Positions 6,101 through 13,053 of a stretch of DNA of 27,609 nucleotides are shown piece after piece; positions within the stretch are counted from its first letter, which is position 1; each line of letters starts with the position of its first letter. The notes beneath the pieces are model-generated. The model had not been told where the DNA came from. It did not search any database and saw nothing but the letters and a program-made list of their open reading frames with translations. This DNA comes from DHVE2 group archaeon. GTDB taxonomy: Archaea > Thermoplasmatota > Thermoplasmata > Thermoplasmatales > Aciduliprofundaceae. The position numbers and the translations under genes were made by a program. The stretch covers positions 1 through 27,609 of the forward strand of contig WALH01000072.1 of NCBI GenBank assembly GCA_015522935.1, read 5' to 3'.

Positions 6101-7917
6101 AAAAAGTATTGTTTACACTGCTGTTTTTGATGCTAATAAGCGGGATTTTTATTGCCGCTAGCGGATCAGCATTTGGAAAAGGGTATGTGGAAGTGGGAGG
6201 AAAAAATGTTAGTTTGGAAATTGCAACATTCACAGCGGGGAGTTCGTACACATTTATTTACAAATTCAACGGGAAGATTGTGAATAATACAAATATTTCA
6301 TGGGAAGTAAGCCGCTCAGGTGAGAGTTCTGCTAAAGTGTATTACGGGAATCCCGTAAAAATAACTTTTGACTCATCAGGAGATTACAATATAACAGTTA
6401 AGAAAAATGGAAGTGTGGCAGAGACTCACCATATCAAAGTTCAGGAGGGGGCTCTTGGCTCATATCTTGCGTTGATAGGCGCTGGTCTCGCCGTAGGTTT
6501 ATCCGCTTTAGGCTCTGGAGTTGGAGTTGGTATTACAGGGGCAAGCGGAGCAGCTGCAATAGGTGAAAATCCAAAGAGCAAGTTTGGAAGAATCTTAGTG
6601 TTTCAGGCACTTCCTCAAACTCAGGCAATTTATGGTTTGCTCATTGCCATAGTCATCATGATGGGAGTGGGAGCATTCTCAGGTCATATCTTAAATGTCC
6701 CTATCTCTGTTGGTTTAGGTGCTATAGGTGCTGGTCTATCGGTTGGCCTCGCTGGTCTCAGCGCTATTGGCCAGGGTATAGTTGCGGGTACAGGAATTGG
6801 AACCACTCAGCATGAGAAGATATCCTATGGTAAAGCCATGGTATTCTCCATATTGCCTGAAACTCAAGCGATATATGGGTTGCTTGTTTCAATTCTCATT
6901 CTTTATGGCTCCGGTTTATTTGGGGGAGGTATGCACAAATATCCAATAGGAGTGGGTCTTGCAGCTATAGGTGCAGGATTTGCCATGGGGTTGAGTGGAT
7001 TAACAGCTATAGGTCAGGGGATAGCAGCAAGCAGTGGTGCTGCCGCATCAGGTGAGAAACCATCCGCTTTTTCCAAATCTATAATATTTTCCGTTCTTCC
7101 TGAAACTCAGAGTATTTACGCTCTTATAATTGCCATTATTATTCTCCAAGCATCAGGTTTGTTGGGTGGCTCTCTTCCCCACATCTCTCAAGAGGCATGG
7201 ATTGCTGTAGGTCTTGCCGCTATAGGTGCAGGTCTTGCAGTAGGATTCGCTGGCTTGAGTGGAATAGGTCAGGGTATAGCCGCTGGAAGCGGTATTCATG
7301 CAAGTATGAGGGAGAAAGCATCCTTCGGAAAAACCATGGTATTTTCAATAATGCCCGAGACTCAAGCGATTTATGGATTGCTTGTGGCAATATTTATTGT
7401 CAACGGTGCAGGATTATTTGGTGGGCATCCCAAAATTTTTCCGATGGGGATAGGTCTCGCAGCAATAGGCGCAGGATTCGCAATCGGTTTGAGTGGATTA
7501 ACAGCTATAGGTCAGGGGATAGCAGCAAGCAGTGGTGCTGCCGCATCAGGTGAGAAACCATCCGCTTTTTCCAAATCTATAATATTTTCCGTGCTTCCTG
7601 AAACTCAGAGTATTTACGCTCTTATAATTGCCATCGTCGTTCTCTACTCCGCAGGCTTGTTAGGTGGCGCTCCTAATTTCTCGCCAGAGGCAGGAATTGC
7701 TGTTGGAATATGTGCGATAGGTGCAGGTCTTGCAGTAGGATTCGCTGGCTTGAGTGGAATAGGTCAGGGTATTACCGCTGCAATGGGTGTAGGTGCATTC
7801 ACCCGAAGGCCAGAGAGCTTTGGAAAGAGCATGATGCTGTCAGTTATGAGTGAAACATTTGCCATATTCGGATTACTGATTGCCATTTTGATTCTTCATG
7901 CCATCGGGGTGTTCTAA
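6097..7917 (+). CDS. atpK: A-type ATP synthase rotor subunit K: six hairpins with an added N-terminal exported domain
   Basis: A 606-residue rotor (c) subunit, against ~80 or ~160 residues in most relatives. Residues 1-25 are a signal peptide ending SGSA. Residues 27-118 form an added, strand-rich domain with four Asn-x-Ser/Thr sequons (37, 63, 66, 98), predicted to lie outside the cell. Then come six two-helix hairpins starting near 119, 202, 282, 366, 448 and 530. Hairpins 2-6 each carry a helix-1 Gln in GQG (226, 307, 392, 473, 557) and a helix-2 Glu (255, 336, 421, 502, 586). Hairpin 1 has Ser140 and Gln174 at these places, so it probably binds no ion. Hairpin 6 reads MSETFAIFG instead of PETQxIY. 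The loops come in two alternating types, odd and even. The Gln plus Glu-Thr pattern is compatible with Na+ or H+ coupling. Two or three copies would form a 12- or 18-hairpin ring with 10 or 15 sites. Confidence 0.95.
   Translation: MKKVLFTLLFLMLISGIFIAASGSAFGKGYVEVGGKNVSLEIATFTAGSSYTFIYKFNGKIVNNTNISWEVSRSGESSAKVYYGNPVKITFDSSGDYNITVKKNGSVAETHHIKVQEGALGSYLALIGAGLAVGLSALGSGVGVGITGASGAAAIGENPKSKFGRILVFQALPQTQAIYGLLIAIVIMMGVGAFSGHILNVPISVGLGAIGAGLSVGLAGLSAIGQGIVAGTGIGTTQHEKISYGKAMVFSILPETQAIYGLLVSILILYGSGLFGGGMHKYPIGVGLAAIGAGFAMGLSGLTAIGQGIAASSGAAASGEKPSAFSKSIIFSVLPETQSIYALIIAIIILQASGLLGGSLPHISQEAWIAVGLAAIGAGLAVGFAGLSGIGQGIAAGSGIHASMREKASFGKTMVFSIMPETQAIYGLLVAIFIVNGAGLFGGHPKIFPMGIGLAAIGAGFAIGLSGLTAIGQGIAASSGAAASGEKPSAFSKSIIFSVLPETQSIYALIIAIVVLYSAGLLGGAPNFSPEAGIAVGICAIGAGLAVGFAGLSGIGQGITAAMGVGAFTRRPESFGKSMMLSVMSETFAIFGLLIAILILHAIGVF
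6991..7136 (+). repeat. Direct repeat copy 1 inside atpK (hairpin 3)
   Basis: This 146 bp block is identical to 7489-7634 except at one position (T7095 against G7593, a synonymous third base). It covers the end of helix 1, the loop and most of helix 2. The offset between copies is 498 bp, the length of two hairpins. Confidence 0.97.
7222..7277 (+). repeat. Direct repeat copy 1 inside atpK (hairpin 4)
   Basis: This 56 bp block is identical to 7717-7772 and codes for helix 1 of hairpin 4. The offset is 495 bp, close to that of the hairpin 3/5 block, showing that the pair 3-4 corresponds to the pair 5-6. Confidence 0.95.
7489..7634 (+). repeat. Direct repeat copy 2 inside atpK (hairpin 5)
   Basis: Second copy of the 146 bp block at 6991-7136, with one synonymous difference. 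Flanking codons differ clearly on both sides, which argues against a simple assembly duplication. Confidence 0.97.
7717..7772 (+). repeat. Direct repeat copy 2 inside atpK (hairpin 6)
   Basis: Second copy of the 56 bp block at 7222-7277, with no difference. After it hairpin 6 diverges strongly (loop with Arg-Arg-Pro, helix 2 with MSETF). Confidence 0.95.
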
Positions 7918-8508
7918 ATGAATGCTCTCCAGAGGATAATAAAGAGGATTGAAGAGGATGTCCAATGGAAAATAAGAGAATACGAAGAGAAGGCAATGAA
8001 AGACATTGAAGAGATAAGAAAAAAAGAGATGGAAAGATGGGAAAAAGAAAGGGGAAAGATTGAAAGAGATGGAAGGAGGGAAGCGGAAGAGATAAAACAG
8101 ATGCATCTCTCCAAAGCACATCTGGAAGGCAGGAAGCTTTTAATGCAGGCAAGGGAGAAAATAATGAGGGAGACAACGGAAGAAATGAAAAAAAGAGCGA
8201 GGGAGTTCTTAGGGGATAAATATGAAGAGTATCTGAGAAAGAGTATGGAGGATTCAAAAAGAGTATTTGGAGAGGCGTTTAGAGTCATATGCCTTAAGGA
8301 TGACATCTCAAAAGTTAAGGATATTGCTAAGAATATGAACCTTCGTGTAGAGGTTATACCCGGAGAGGTGAAAGGTGGTGGGATAGTTGCAATAAGCAGG
8401 GATTCCCTTAAGAGGGCAGATTACAGTATAGAGGCGTTTATAGGCAGGAATCTCTCAGAAATAAGAAGAAGAATTTATGAGATGTTATTTGGTGAAAAAT
8501 ATGCTTGA
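7918..8508 (+). CDS. atpE: A-type ATP synthase subunit E (peripheral stalk)
   Basis: A 196-residue protein of normal family length. The first ~100 residues are a charged coiled coil that pairs with subunit H. The rest is the globular head, with the family's KGGGIVAISRD segment (152-162) and a final helical IRRRIYEMLFGE. Subunit E binds the top of the catalytic head next to subunit B and acts as stator. The ATG follows the atpK stop with no gap, and the end overlaps atpC by 8 nt, so the three genes are probably translated in a coupled fashion. Nothing is missing or unusual in this gene. Confidence 0.93.
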   Translation: MNALQRIIKRIEEDVQWKIREYEEKAMKDIEEIRKKEMERWEKERGKIERDGRREAEEIKQMHLSKAHLEGRKLLMQAREKIMRETTEEMKKRAREFLGDKYEEYLRKSMEDSKRVFGEAFRVICLKDDISKVKDIAKNMNLRVEVIPGEVKGGGIVAISRDSLKRADYSIEAFIGRNLSEIRRRIYEMLFGEKYA

Positions 8509-9589
8509 TATTACAGTTATCCTCATAGCACTTACGATCTCTTTAATTGTGGCTTTCATAGTTATAGGTTTTCTTATGGGCTTTTTCCGAAAGATGATCA
8601 GCATCGGAAACTATATGGGCCCAAATGCTACAATATTTGCGATAGGAGCTAAGTACACTGAGAAAGAGCATATAGAGAAGCTTTTGGATTATACAAGTAT
8701 AAATGAAGTTATTACAGAGATAAGGAGGGAGGGTTATGACATTCAGGATTTGAAGAAGTATGATTTGGAGTTAGAACTCAGTATGCTTTCATTGATGAGC
8801 AAAGCCGTTGAAATGCTTCCTGATGATGCCAAGATTTTTGCAGATGCGTACATGCTTAAGTATGATGCAAATATTGTTAAGAGAATTTTGAGGGCAAAGT
8901 ATGCTAAGATGCCAAAGCGTAAAATATATGAGATGGTATATGAAGGCAGGTACATCACAAAGCTTATAATTCAGCATATGGTAGAAGCTACGAGTATGGA
9001 GGATACAATTTCTGCTCTTGATGCAACACCTTTTAAAGATTGCATAAAAGTTTGGAGTGAGAGCAGGGATTTGCTTGCAGTTGACCTCTTAATGGATAAA
9101 ATTGTTTTAAAGAATTTGACTGAGAGTAAGGTGGTTATGGATGAGAATGCATTGGAGCCTGTCAATATATTTTTATCTCGACTTATAGACATTCAGAATA
9201 TAAAAACTGTGCTGAGGGCAAAAGCAGCGGAAATAAAAAATATTCAGGAATTTTTGATAGATGGAGGCTACGAAATTGGTGAGTGGAAATTAAAGAATAT
9301 GGCGGAGGCAAGAAACATTGAAGAATGCCTCGGACAATTAGAAGGAACAAGTTACTCATTTCTCAGAGATATAAAAGATCCATTTGAAGTGGAAGTGGCA
9401 CTTAATAGGTATATGCTGAAGATCGCAAATGATATTGGATTGTCGTATTCACTTTCTACTGGACCAACAGTGATGTTCTTAGTCTCGAAGGAATTTGAAG
9501 CTAGAAATCTCAAGGCAATAATTAAGGGATTCATGGAGAATGTTCCCAAGGAAAGAATCAAGAGCCTTTTGGTGGGTGGTGCCTCGTGA
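8501..9589 (+). CDS. atpC: A-type ATP synthase subunit C (rotor adaptor) with an N-terminal membrane segment
   Basis: A 362-residue protein of the V/A-type subunit C (d) family, the funnel that seats the central shaft on the rotor ring. Its body is helical with the family pattern of three related bundles; NATIFAIGAKYTEKEHIEKL begins the first. ATG 8501 follows GGTGA with 5 nt spacing; an ATG at 8477 in the same frame is less likely. Residues 3-29 are strongly hydrophobic and followed by FFRK, so the protein likely has a membrane anchor or amphipathic plug entering the ring. The best-known subunit C structure, from Thermus, is soluble, although some archaeal homologues may carry similar N-terminal extensions. 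The end overlaps the atpF start as GTGA. Confidence 0.9.
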   Translation: MLDITVILIALTISLIVAFIVIGFLMGFFRKMISIGNYMGPNATIFAIGAKYTEKEHIEKLLDYTSINEVITEIRREGYDIQDLKKYDLELELSMLSLMSKAVEMLPDDAKIFADAYMLKYDANIVKRILRAKYAKMPKRKIYEMVYEGRYITKLIIQHMVEATSMEDTISALDATPFKDCIKVWSESRDLLAVDLLMDKIVLKNLTESKVVMDENALEPVNIFLSRLIDIQNIKTVLRAKAAEIKNIQEFLIDGGYEIGEWKLKNMAEARNIEECLGQLEGTSYSFLRDIKDPFEVEVALNRYMLKIANDIGLSYSLSTGPTVMFLVSKEFEARNLKAIIKGFMENVPKERIKSLLVGGAS

Positions 9590-9906
9590 GGATAGTAGTT
9601 GTGGGAAGCAGTGATTTCATAACCGGTTTCCAGCTCGCAGGAATTAAGGAGGTTTATGAAGCGGAAGATGAATGGAAAGCAAAAAATGTGTTGGAAGATA
9701 TTAAAGATATGAGAGATGTTGCCATTGTCATAATTCCCAAACGCTATGCTTACAGAATTCGAAATTTTATAGATGATTGGAAGAGAGAGAAAGGTATTTA
9801 TCCTGTAATACTTGAACTTCCAGATATGCATGAAAGAGAAAAATATGAAGATTATATGCGTGAAATTGTTAAAAGAGCGCTTGGAATAGATATACTCAAG
9901 AGGTGA
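9586..9906 (+). CDS. atpF: A-type ATP synthase subunit F
   Basis: A 106-residue protein matching subunit F, the small Rossmann-like part of the central stalk that contacts subunit D and modulates activity. It starts RIVVVGSSDFITGFQLAGI, the usual first strand and glycine-rich turn, and contains a VAIVIIPKRYA strand followed by a helix, as in the family. The GTG start overlaps the atpC stop (GTGA), implying translational coupling. Its normal partner, subunit D, is not encoded in this operon. Confidence 0.93.
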   Translation: MRIVVVGSSDFITGFQLAGIKEVYEAEDEWKAKNVLEDIKDMRDVAIVIIPKRYAYRIRNFIDDWKREKGIYPVILELPDMHEREKYEDYMREIVKRALGIDILKR

Positions 9907-9912
9907 GAGAAA

Positions 9913-11661
9913 ATGGGAAAAATAATTAGAGTTGCAGGCCCAGTGGTGGTTGCAAACGAAATGAAAGGCAGCGAAATGTACGAAGTTGTTCGCGTAGGTG
10001 AAGAAGGACTCATAGGAGAGATAATAGCACTGAATGGAGATTTAGCAACAATTCAGGTTTATGAAGAGACCTCAGGTATAAAGCCCGGAGAAAAGGTGGA
10101 GAGAACTGGTGCGCCATTATCCATTATTCTTGGCCCCGGAATAATAGGGCAGATTTACGACGGAATACAGAGGCCATTACCCAAAATAAAAGAGATAATG
10201 GGAGATTTTATTAAAAGAGGAGCTAATGTTCCTCCACTAAATTTGAATAAAAAGTGGCATTTTATCCCGAAGGCAAAAATTGGAGAGAATGTTACAGGTG
10301 GAGATATTTTAGGAACTGTGCAGGAAACAAAATTAGTTGAGCATCGCATAATGGTTCCCCCGGAAATTGGGGGTAAATTAGAGTGGATTGCAGAGGAGGG
10401 TGATTACACTATAGAAGATGTAATCGCAAAGGTTGGTGGGAAGGAGGTGAAGATGCATCAGAGATGGCCAGTTAGAAAACAGAGACCATTCAAGGCTAAA
10501 CATGATCCTGTGGAACTTTTAGTTACAGGGCAAAGGGTTCTTGATACATTCTTCCCGATCGCAAAGGGTGGTACCGCCGCCATCCCCGGGGGATTTGGTA
10601 CTGGAAAAACGGTAACTCAGCATCAATTGGCAAAGTGGAGTGATGCGAACATAGTAGTTTATGTAGGTTGTGGTGAAAGAGGAAATGAAATGACCGAGGT
10701 TTTAGAGGATTTCCCCAAATTAAAAGATCCAAAGAGTGGTGAACCTCTAATGCACAGAACAGTGCTCATAGCAAACACCTCAAACATGCCTGTCGCCGCC
10801 AGAGAAGCAAGTATTTACACAGGAATCACAATTGCAGAATATTTCAGGGATATGGGTTATCATGTTGCCCTTATGGCAGATTCTACTTCCCGCTGGGCTG
10901 AAGCCCTGAGAGAAATATCGGGTCGCTTAGAGGAGATGCCCGGTGAGGAAGGATATCCGGCCTATTTAGCCTCCCGCTTAGCTGAATTCTATGAGCGCGC
11001 AGGTTACGTTACCGTATTGGGTTCTGAGAATAAAAAAGGTTCCGTGACGGTTGTGGGTGCAGTCTCACCGCCAGGTGGAGATTTCTCAGAGCCTGTCACT
11101 CAAAATACTTTAAGAATTGCAAAGGTTTTCTGGGCTTTAGATGCAGATTTAGCACATAAAAGGCACTTTCCATCTATAAACTGGCTCCGATCCTATTCTC
11201 TCTACCTGAACTCTGTGCGTGGATGGTGGGAAGAAATGGTTTCTAAGGACTGGTACGAATTGCGTCGTCAGGCGATGGGTATACTGCAACGGGAATCAGA
11301 ATTACAGGAGATTGTACAATTAGTTGGGCCAGATGCTCTCCCCGCTAGGGAGCAGGCCCTCTTGGAAACAGCGAGATCACTTCGTGAGGATTTCTTGCAA
11401 CAGAATGCGTTCCACGATGTGGATACTTACTGCCCGGCGAAAAAGCAGTATGAAATGCTCCGATTGATCCTCAAATTCCACAGTTTGATAACGGATGCTG
11501 TTGAAAGAGGAGTAGGAATAGATAAAATAAGAAAATTAAATGTGAAAGAAGACCTTGCCTATATGGGAAGAATACCCAATGAGACATTTGAAGACGGATT
11601 CAGGGATATTGAGGAGAAGATGAAAAATGAAATAGCGAAACTCACTGAGGAGGTGAAGTGA
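9913..11661 (+). CDS. atpA: A-type ATP synthase catalytic subunit A with variant P-loop
   Basis: A 582-residue catalytic subunit with the barrel (1-70), the bulge domain special to A subunits (about 110-190), the nucleotide-binding core and C-terminal helices. Family blocks are present: GCGERGNEM, LMADSTSRWAEALREISGR and SPPGGDFSEP. The P-loop, normally GPFGSGKT in archaeal A subunits, reads GGFGTGKT at 226-233, so Pro becomes Gly and Ser becomes Thr. Lys232 and Thr233 remain, so ATP hydrolysis or synthesis should still be possible. No intein is present, although this loop is a known intein site in Thermoplasma and Pyrococcus. The ATG is preceded by AGGTGA with 6 nt spacing. Confidence 0.97.
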   Translation: MGKIIRVAGPVVVANEMKGSEMYEVVRVGEEGLIGEIIALNGDLATIQVYEETSGIKPGEKVERTGAPLSIILGPGIIGQIYDGIQRPLPKIKEIMGDFIKRGANVPPLNLNKKWHFIPKAKIGENVTGGDILGTVQETKLVEHRIMVPPEIGGKLEWIAEEGDYTIEDVIAKVGGKEVKMHQRWPVRKQRPFKAKHDPVELLVTGQRVLDTFFPIAKGGTAAIPGGFGTGKTVTQHQLAKWSDANIVVYVGCGERGNEMTEVLEDFPKLKDPKSGEPLMHRTVLIANTSNMPVAAREASIYTGITIAEYFRDMGYHVALMADSTSRWAEALREISGRLEEMPGEEGYPAYLASRLAEFYERAGYVTVLGSENKKGSVTVVGAVSPPGGDFSEPVTQNTLRIAKVFWALDADLAHKRHFPSINWLRSYSLYLNSVRGWWEEMVSKDWYELRRQAMGILQRESELQEIVQLVGPDALPAREQALLETARSLREDFLQQNAFHDVDTYCPAKKQYEMLRLILKFHSLITDAVERGVGIDKIRKLNVKEDLAYMGRIPNETFEDGFRDIEEKMKNEIAKLTEEVK

Positions 11662-11662
11662 A

Positions 11663-13039
11663 ATGGAAGTTGAATATCGTACAATAAGGGAAATCAAAGG
11701 TCCTCTCCTCATCGTTGAGAACACACGTGATGTTGCTTATGGAGAAGTTGTTAAAATTCGTGGCCCTGATAAAAAAGAACGCTTAGGACAGGTTTTAGAA
11801 GCCAGAGAAAATATGGCTATTGTTCAGGTCTTTGAGGGAACACGTGGCTTAGATGTGAAGAACACGACAGTTAAGTTTTTGGGTGATACGTTAAAGATAG
11901 GTGTTTCTATTGAGATGTTAGGTCGTGTTTTTGAGGGAACAGGTCGCCCGATAGATGGTGGCCCAGATATCGTTCCGGAGGATATGCGTGATATAAACGG
12001 TTATCCCATTAACCCATCTGCCAGAGCTTATCCGCGAGAGTTCATACAGACAGGTATATCTACTTTAGATGGCATGAATACCCTTGTTCGAGGTCAGAAG
12101 TTACCCATATTCAGCGGGGCAGGTATGCCTCACAACGAAATTGCAGCGCAGATTGCTCGCCAAGCCAAGGTTCGAGGTGAAGGAGAGAGGTTTGCCGTGG
12201 TATTCGTAGCTATGGGCATCACAGCCGAAGAAGCAAATTTCTTCCGCAGAGAATTTGAAAGAACTGGAGCGCTAGAGAGAACTGTGCTATTTCTGAATCT
12301 TGCGAATGACCCGGCAATTGAGAGAATAGTCATTCCGAGGATGGGTCTGACAGTTGCAGAATATTTAGCATATGAGAAGGATATGCATGTTTTAGTCATC
12401 CTCACGGATATGACCAATTACTGCGAAGCATTGAGGGAAATATCGGCAGCGAGAGAAGAAGTGCCCGGAAGAAGAGGCTATCCCGGTTATATGTACACCG
12501 ATTTAGCAACTATTTATGAGAGGGCTGGAAGAATAATAGGAAAGAAGGGAAGTATTACGCAGATTCCAATTCTTACTATGCCAGACGATGATATGACTCA
12601 TCCAATCCCGGATTTAACTGGATACATAACAGAGGGTCAAATTGTGCTAAGTCGAGAACTGCACCGCCGTGGGATTTATCCACCCATAAATCCTCTTCCT
12701 TCGTTATCTCGATTGATGAAGGAGGGCATAGGTAAGGGAAGAACACGAGAGGATCATGCTGGTGTTGCAAATGAGTTGTATGCTGCTTATGCGGAAGGCC
12801 TTCGCCTCCGTGATTTAGTGGCCGTGGTTGGAGAAGAAGCGTTGACAGAAGAAGACCGCATTCTCCTGAAATTCGCCGATGAATTCGAGAATCGATTTAT
12901 AATGCAGGGTAGAGATGAAGATAGGAGCATTGAGGATACATTGACCCTCGCATGGGATCTTCTATCTATGCTGCCAAGAACTTATCTGAAAAAGATAGAC
13001 AAAAAATACATAGAGAAATACCTCCCAAAATCAACATAA
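11663..13039 (+). CDS. atpB: A-type ATP synthase regulatory subunit B
   Basis: A 458-residue non-catalytic subunit. It lacks a Walker A lysine, as expected: the position of the P-loop reads FSGAGMPHN. Typical blocks are EMLGRVFEGTGRPIDGGP, REISAAREEVPGRRGYPGY and LSRELHRRGIYPPINPLPS. B alternates with A in the hexameric head and its sites do not cycle like those of A. GAGGTGA at 11649-11655 serves the ATG. This is the last gene of the operon here: the next gene is on the other strand 14 nt away, so subunit D, which follows B in most archaea, must be encoded elsewhere. Confidence 0.97.
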   Translation: MEVEYRTIREIKGPLLIVENTRDVAYGEVVKIRGPDKKERLGQVLEARENMAIVQVFEGTRGLDVKNTTVKFLGDTLKIGVSIEMLGRVFEGTGRPIDGGPDIVPEDMRDINGYPINPSARAYPREFIQTGISTLDGMNTLVRGQKLPIFSGAGMPHNEIAAQIARQAKVRGEGERFAVVFVAMGITAEEANFFRREFERTGALERTVLFLNLANDPAIERIVIPRMGLTVAEYLAYEKDMHVLVILTDMTNYCEALREISAAREEVPGRRGYPGYMYTDLATIYERAGRIIGKKGSITQIPILTMPDDDMTHPIPDLTGYITEGQIVLSRELHRRGIYPPINPLPSLSRLMKEGIGKGRTREDHAGVANELYAAYAEGLRLRDLVAVVGEEALTEEDRILLKFADEFENRFIMQGRDEDRSIEDTLTLAWDLLSMLPRTYLKKIDKKYIEKYLPKST

Positions 13040-13053
13040 TTATTAAAATTTAT
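13040..13053. terminator. AT-rich convergent gene junction
   Basis: Only 14 bases, nearly all A and T, separate the stop of atpB from the stop of ftsY on the other strand. T-rich DNA on each strand here could end both transcripts. There is no hairpin. Confidence 0.3.

Noticed and set aside
6097..7917. Assembly artefact behind the repeated hairpins of atpK
   Set aside because: The repeats diverge in loops, in hairpins 1, 2 and 6 and in flanking codons, and the frame is kept across the full gene. A collapsed or duplicated contig would give uniform copies.
10561..10620. Possible intein at the A-subunit P-loop
   Set aside because: This is a known intein site in Thermoplasma and Pyrococcus, but the extein reads through without insertion and the subunit has normal length.
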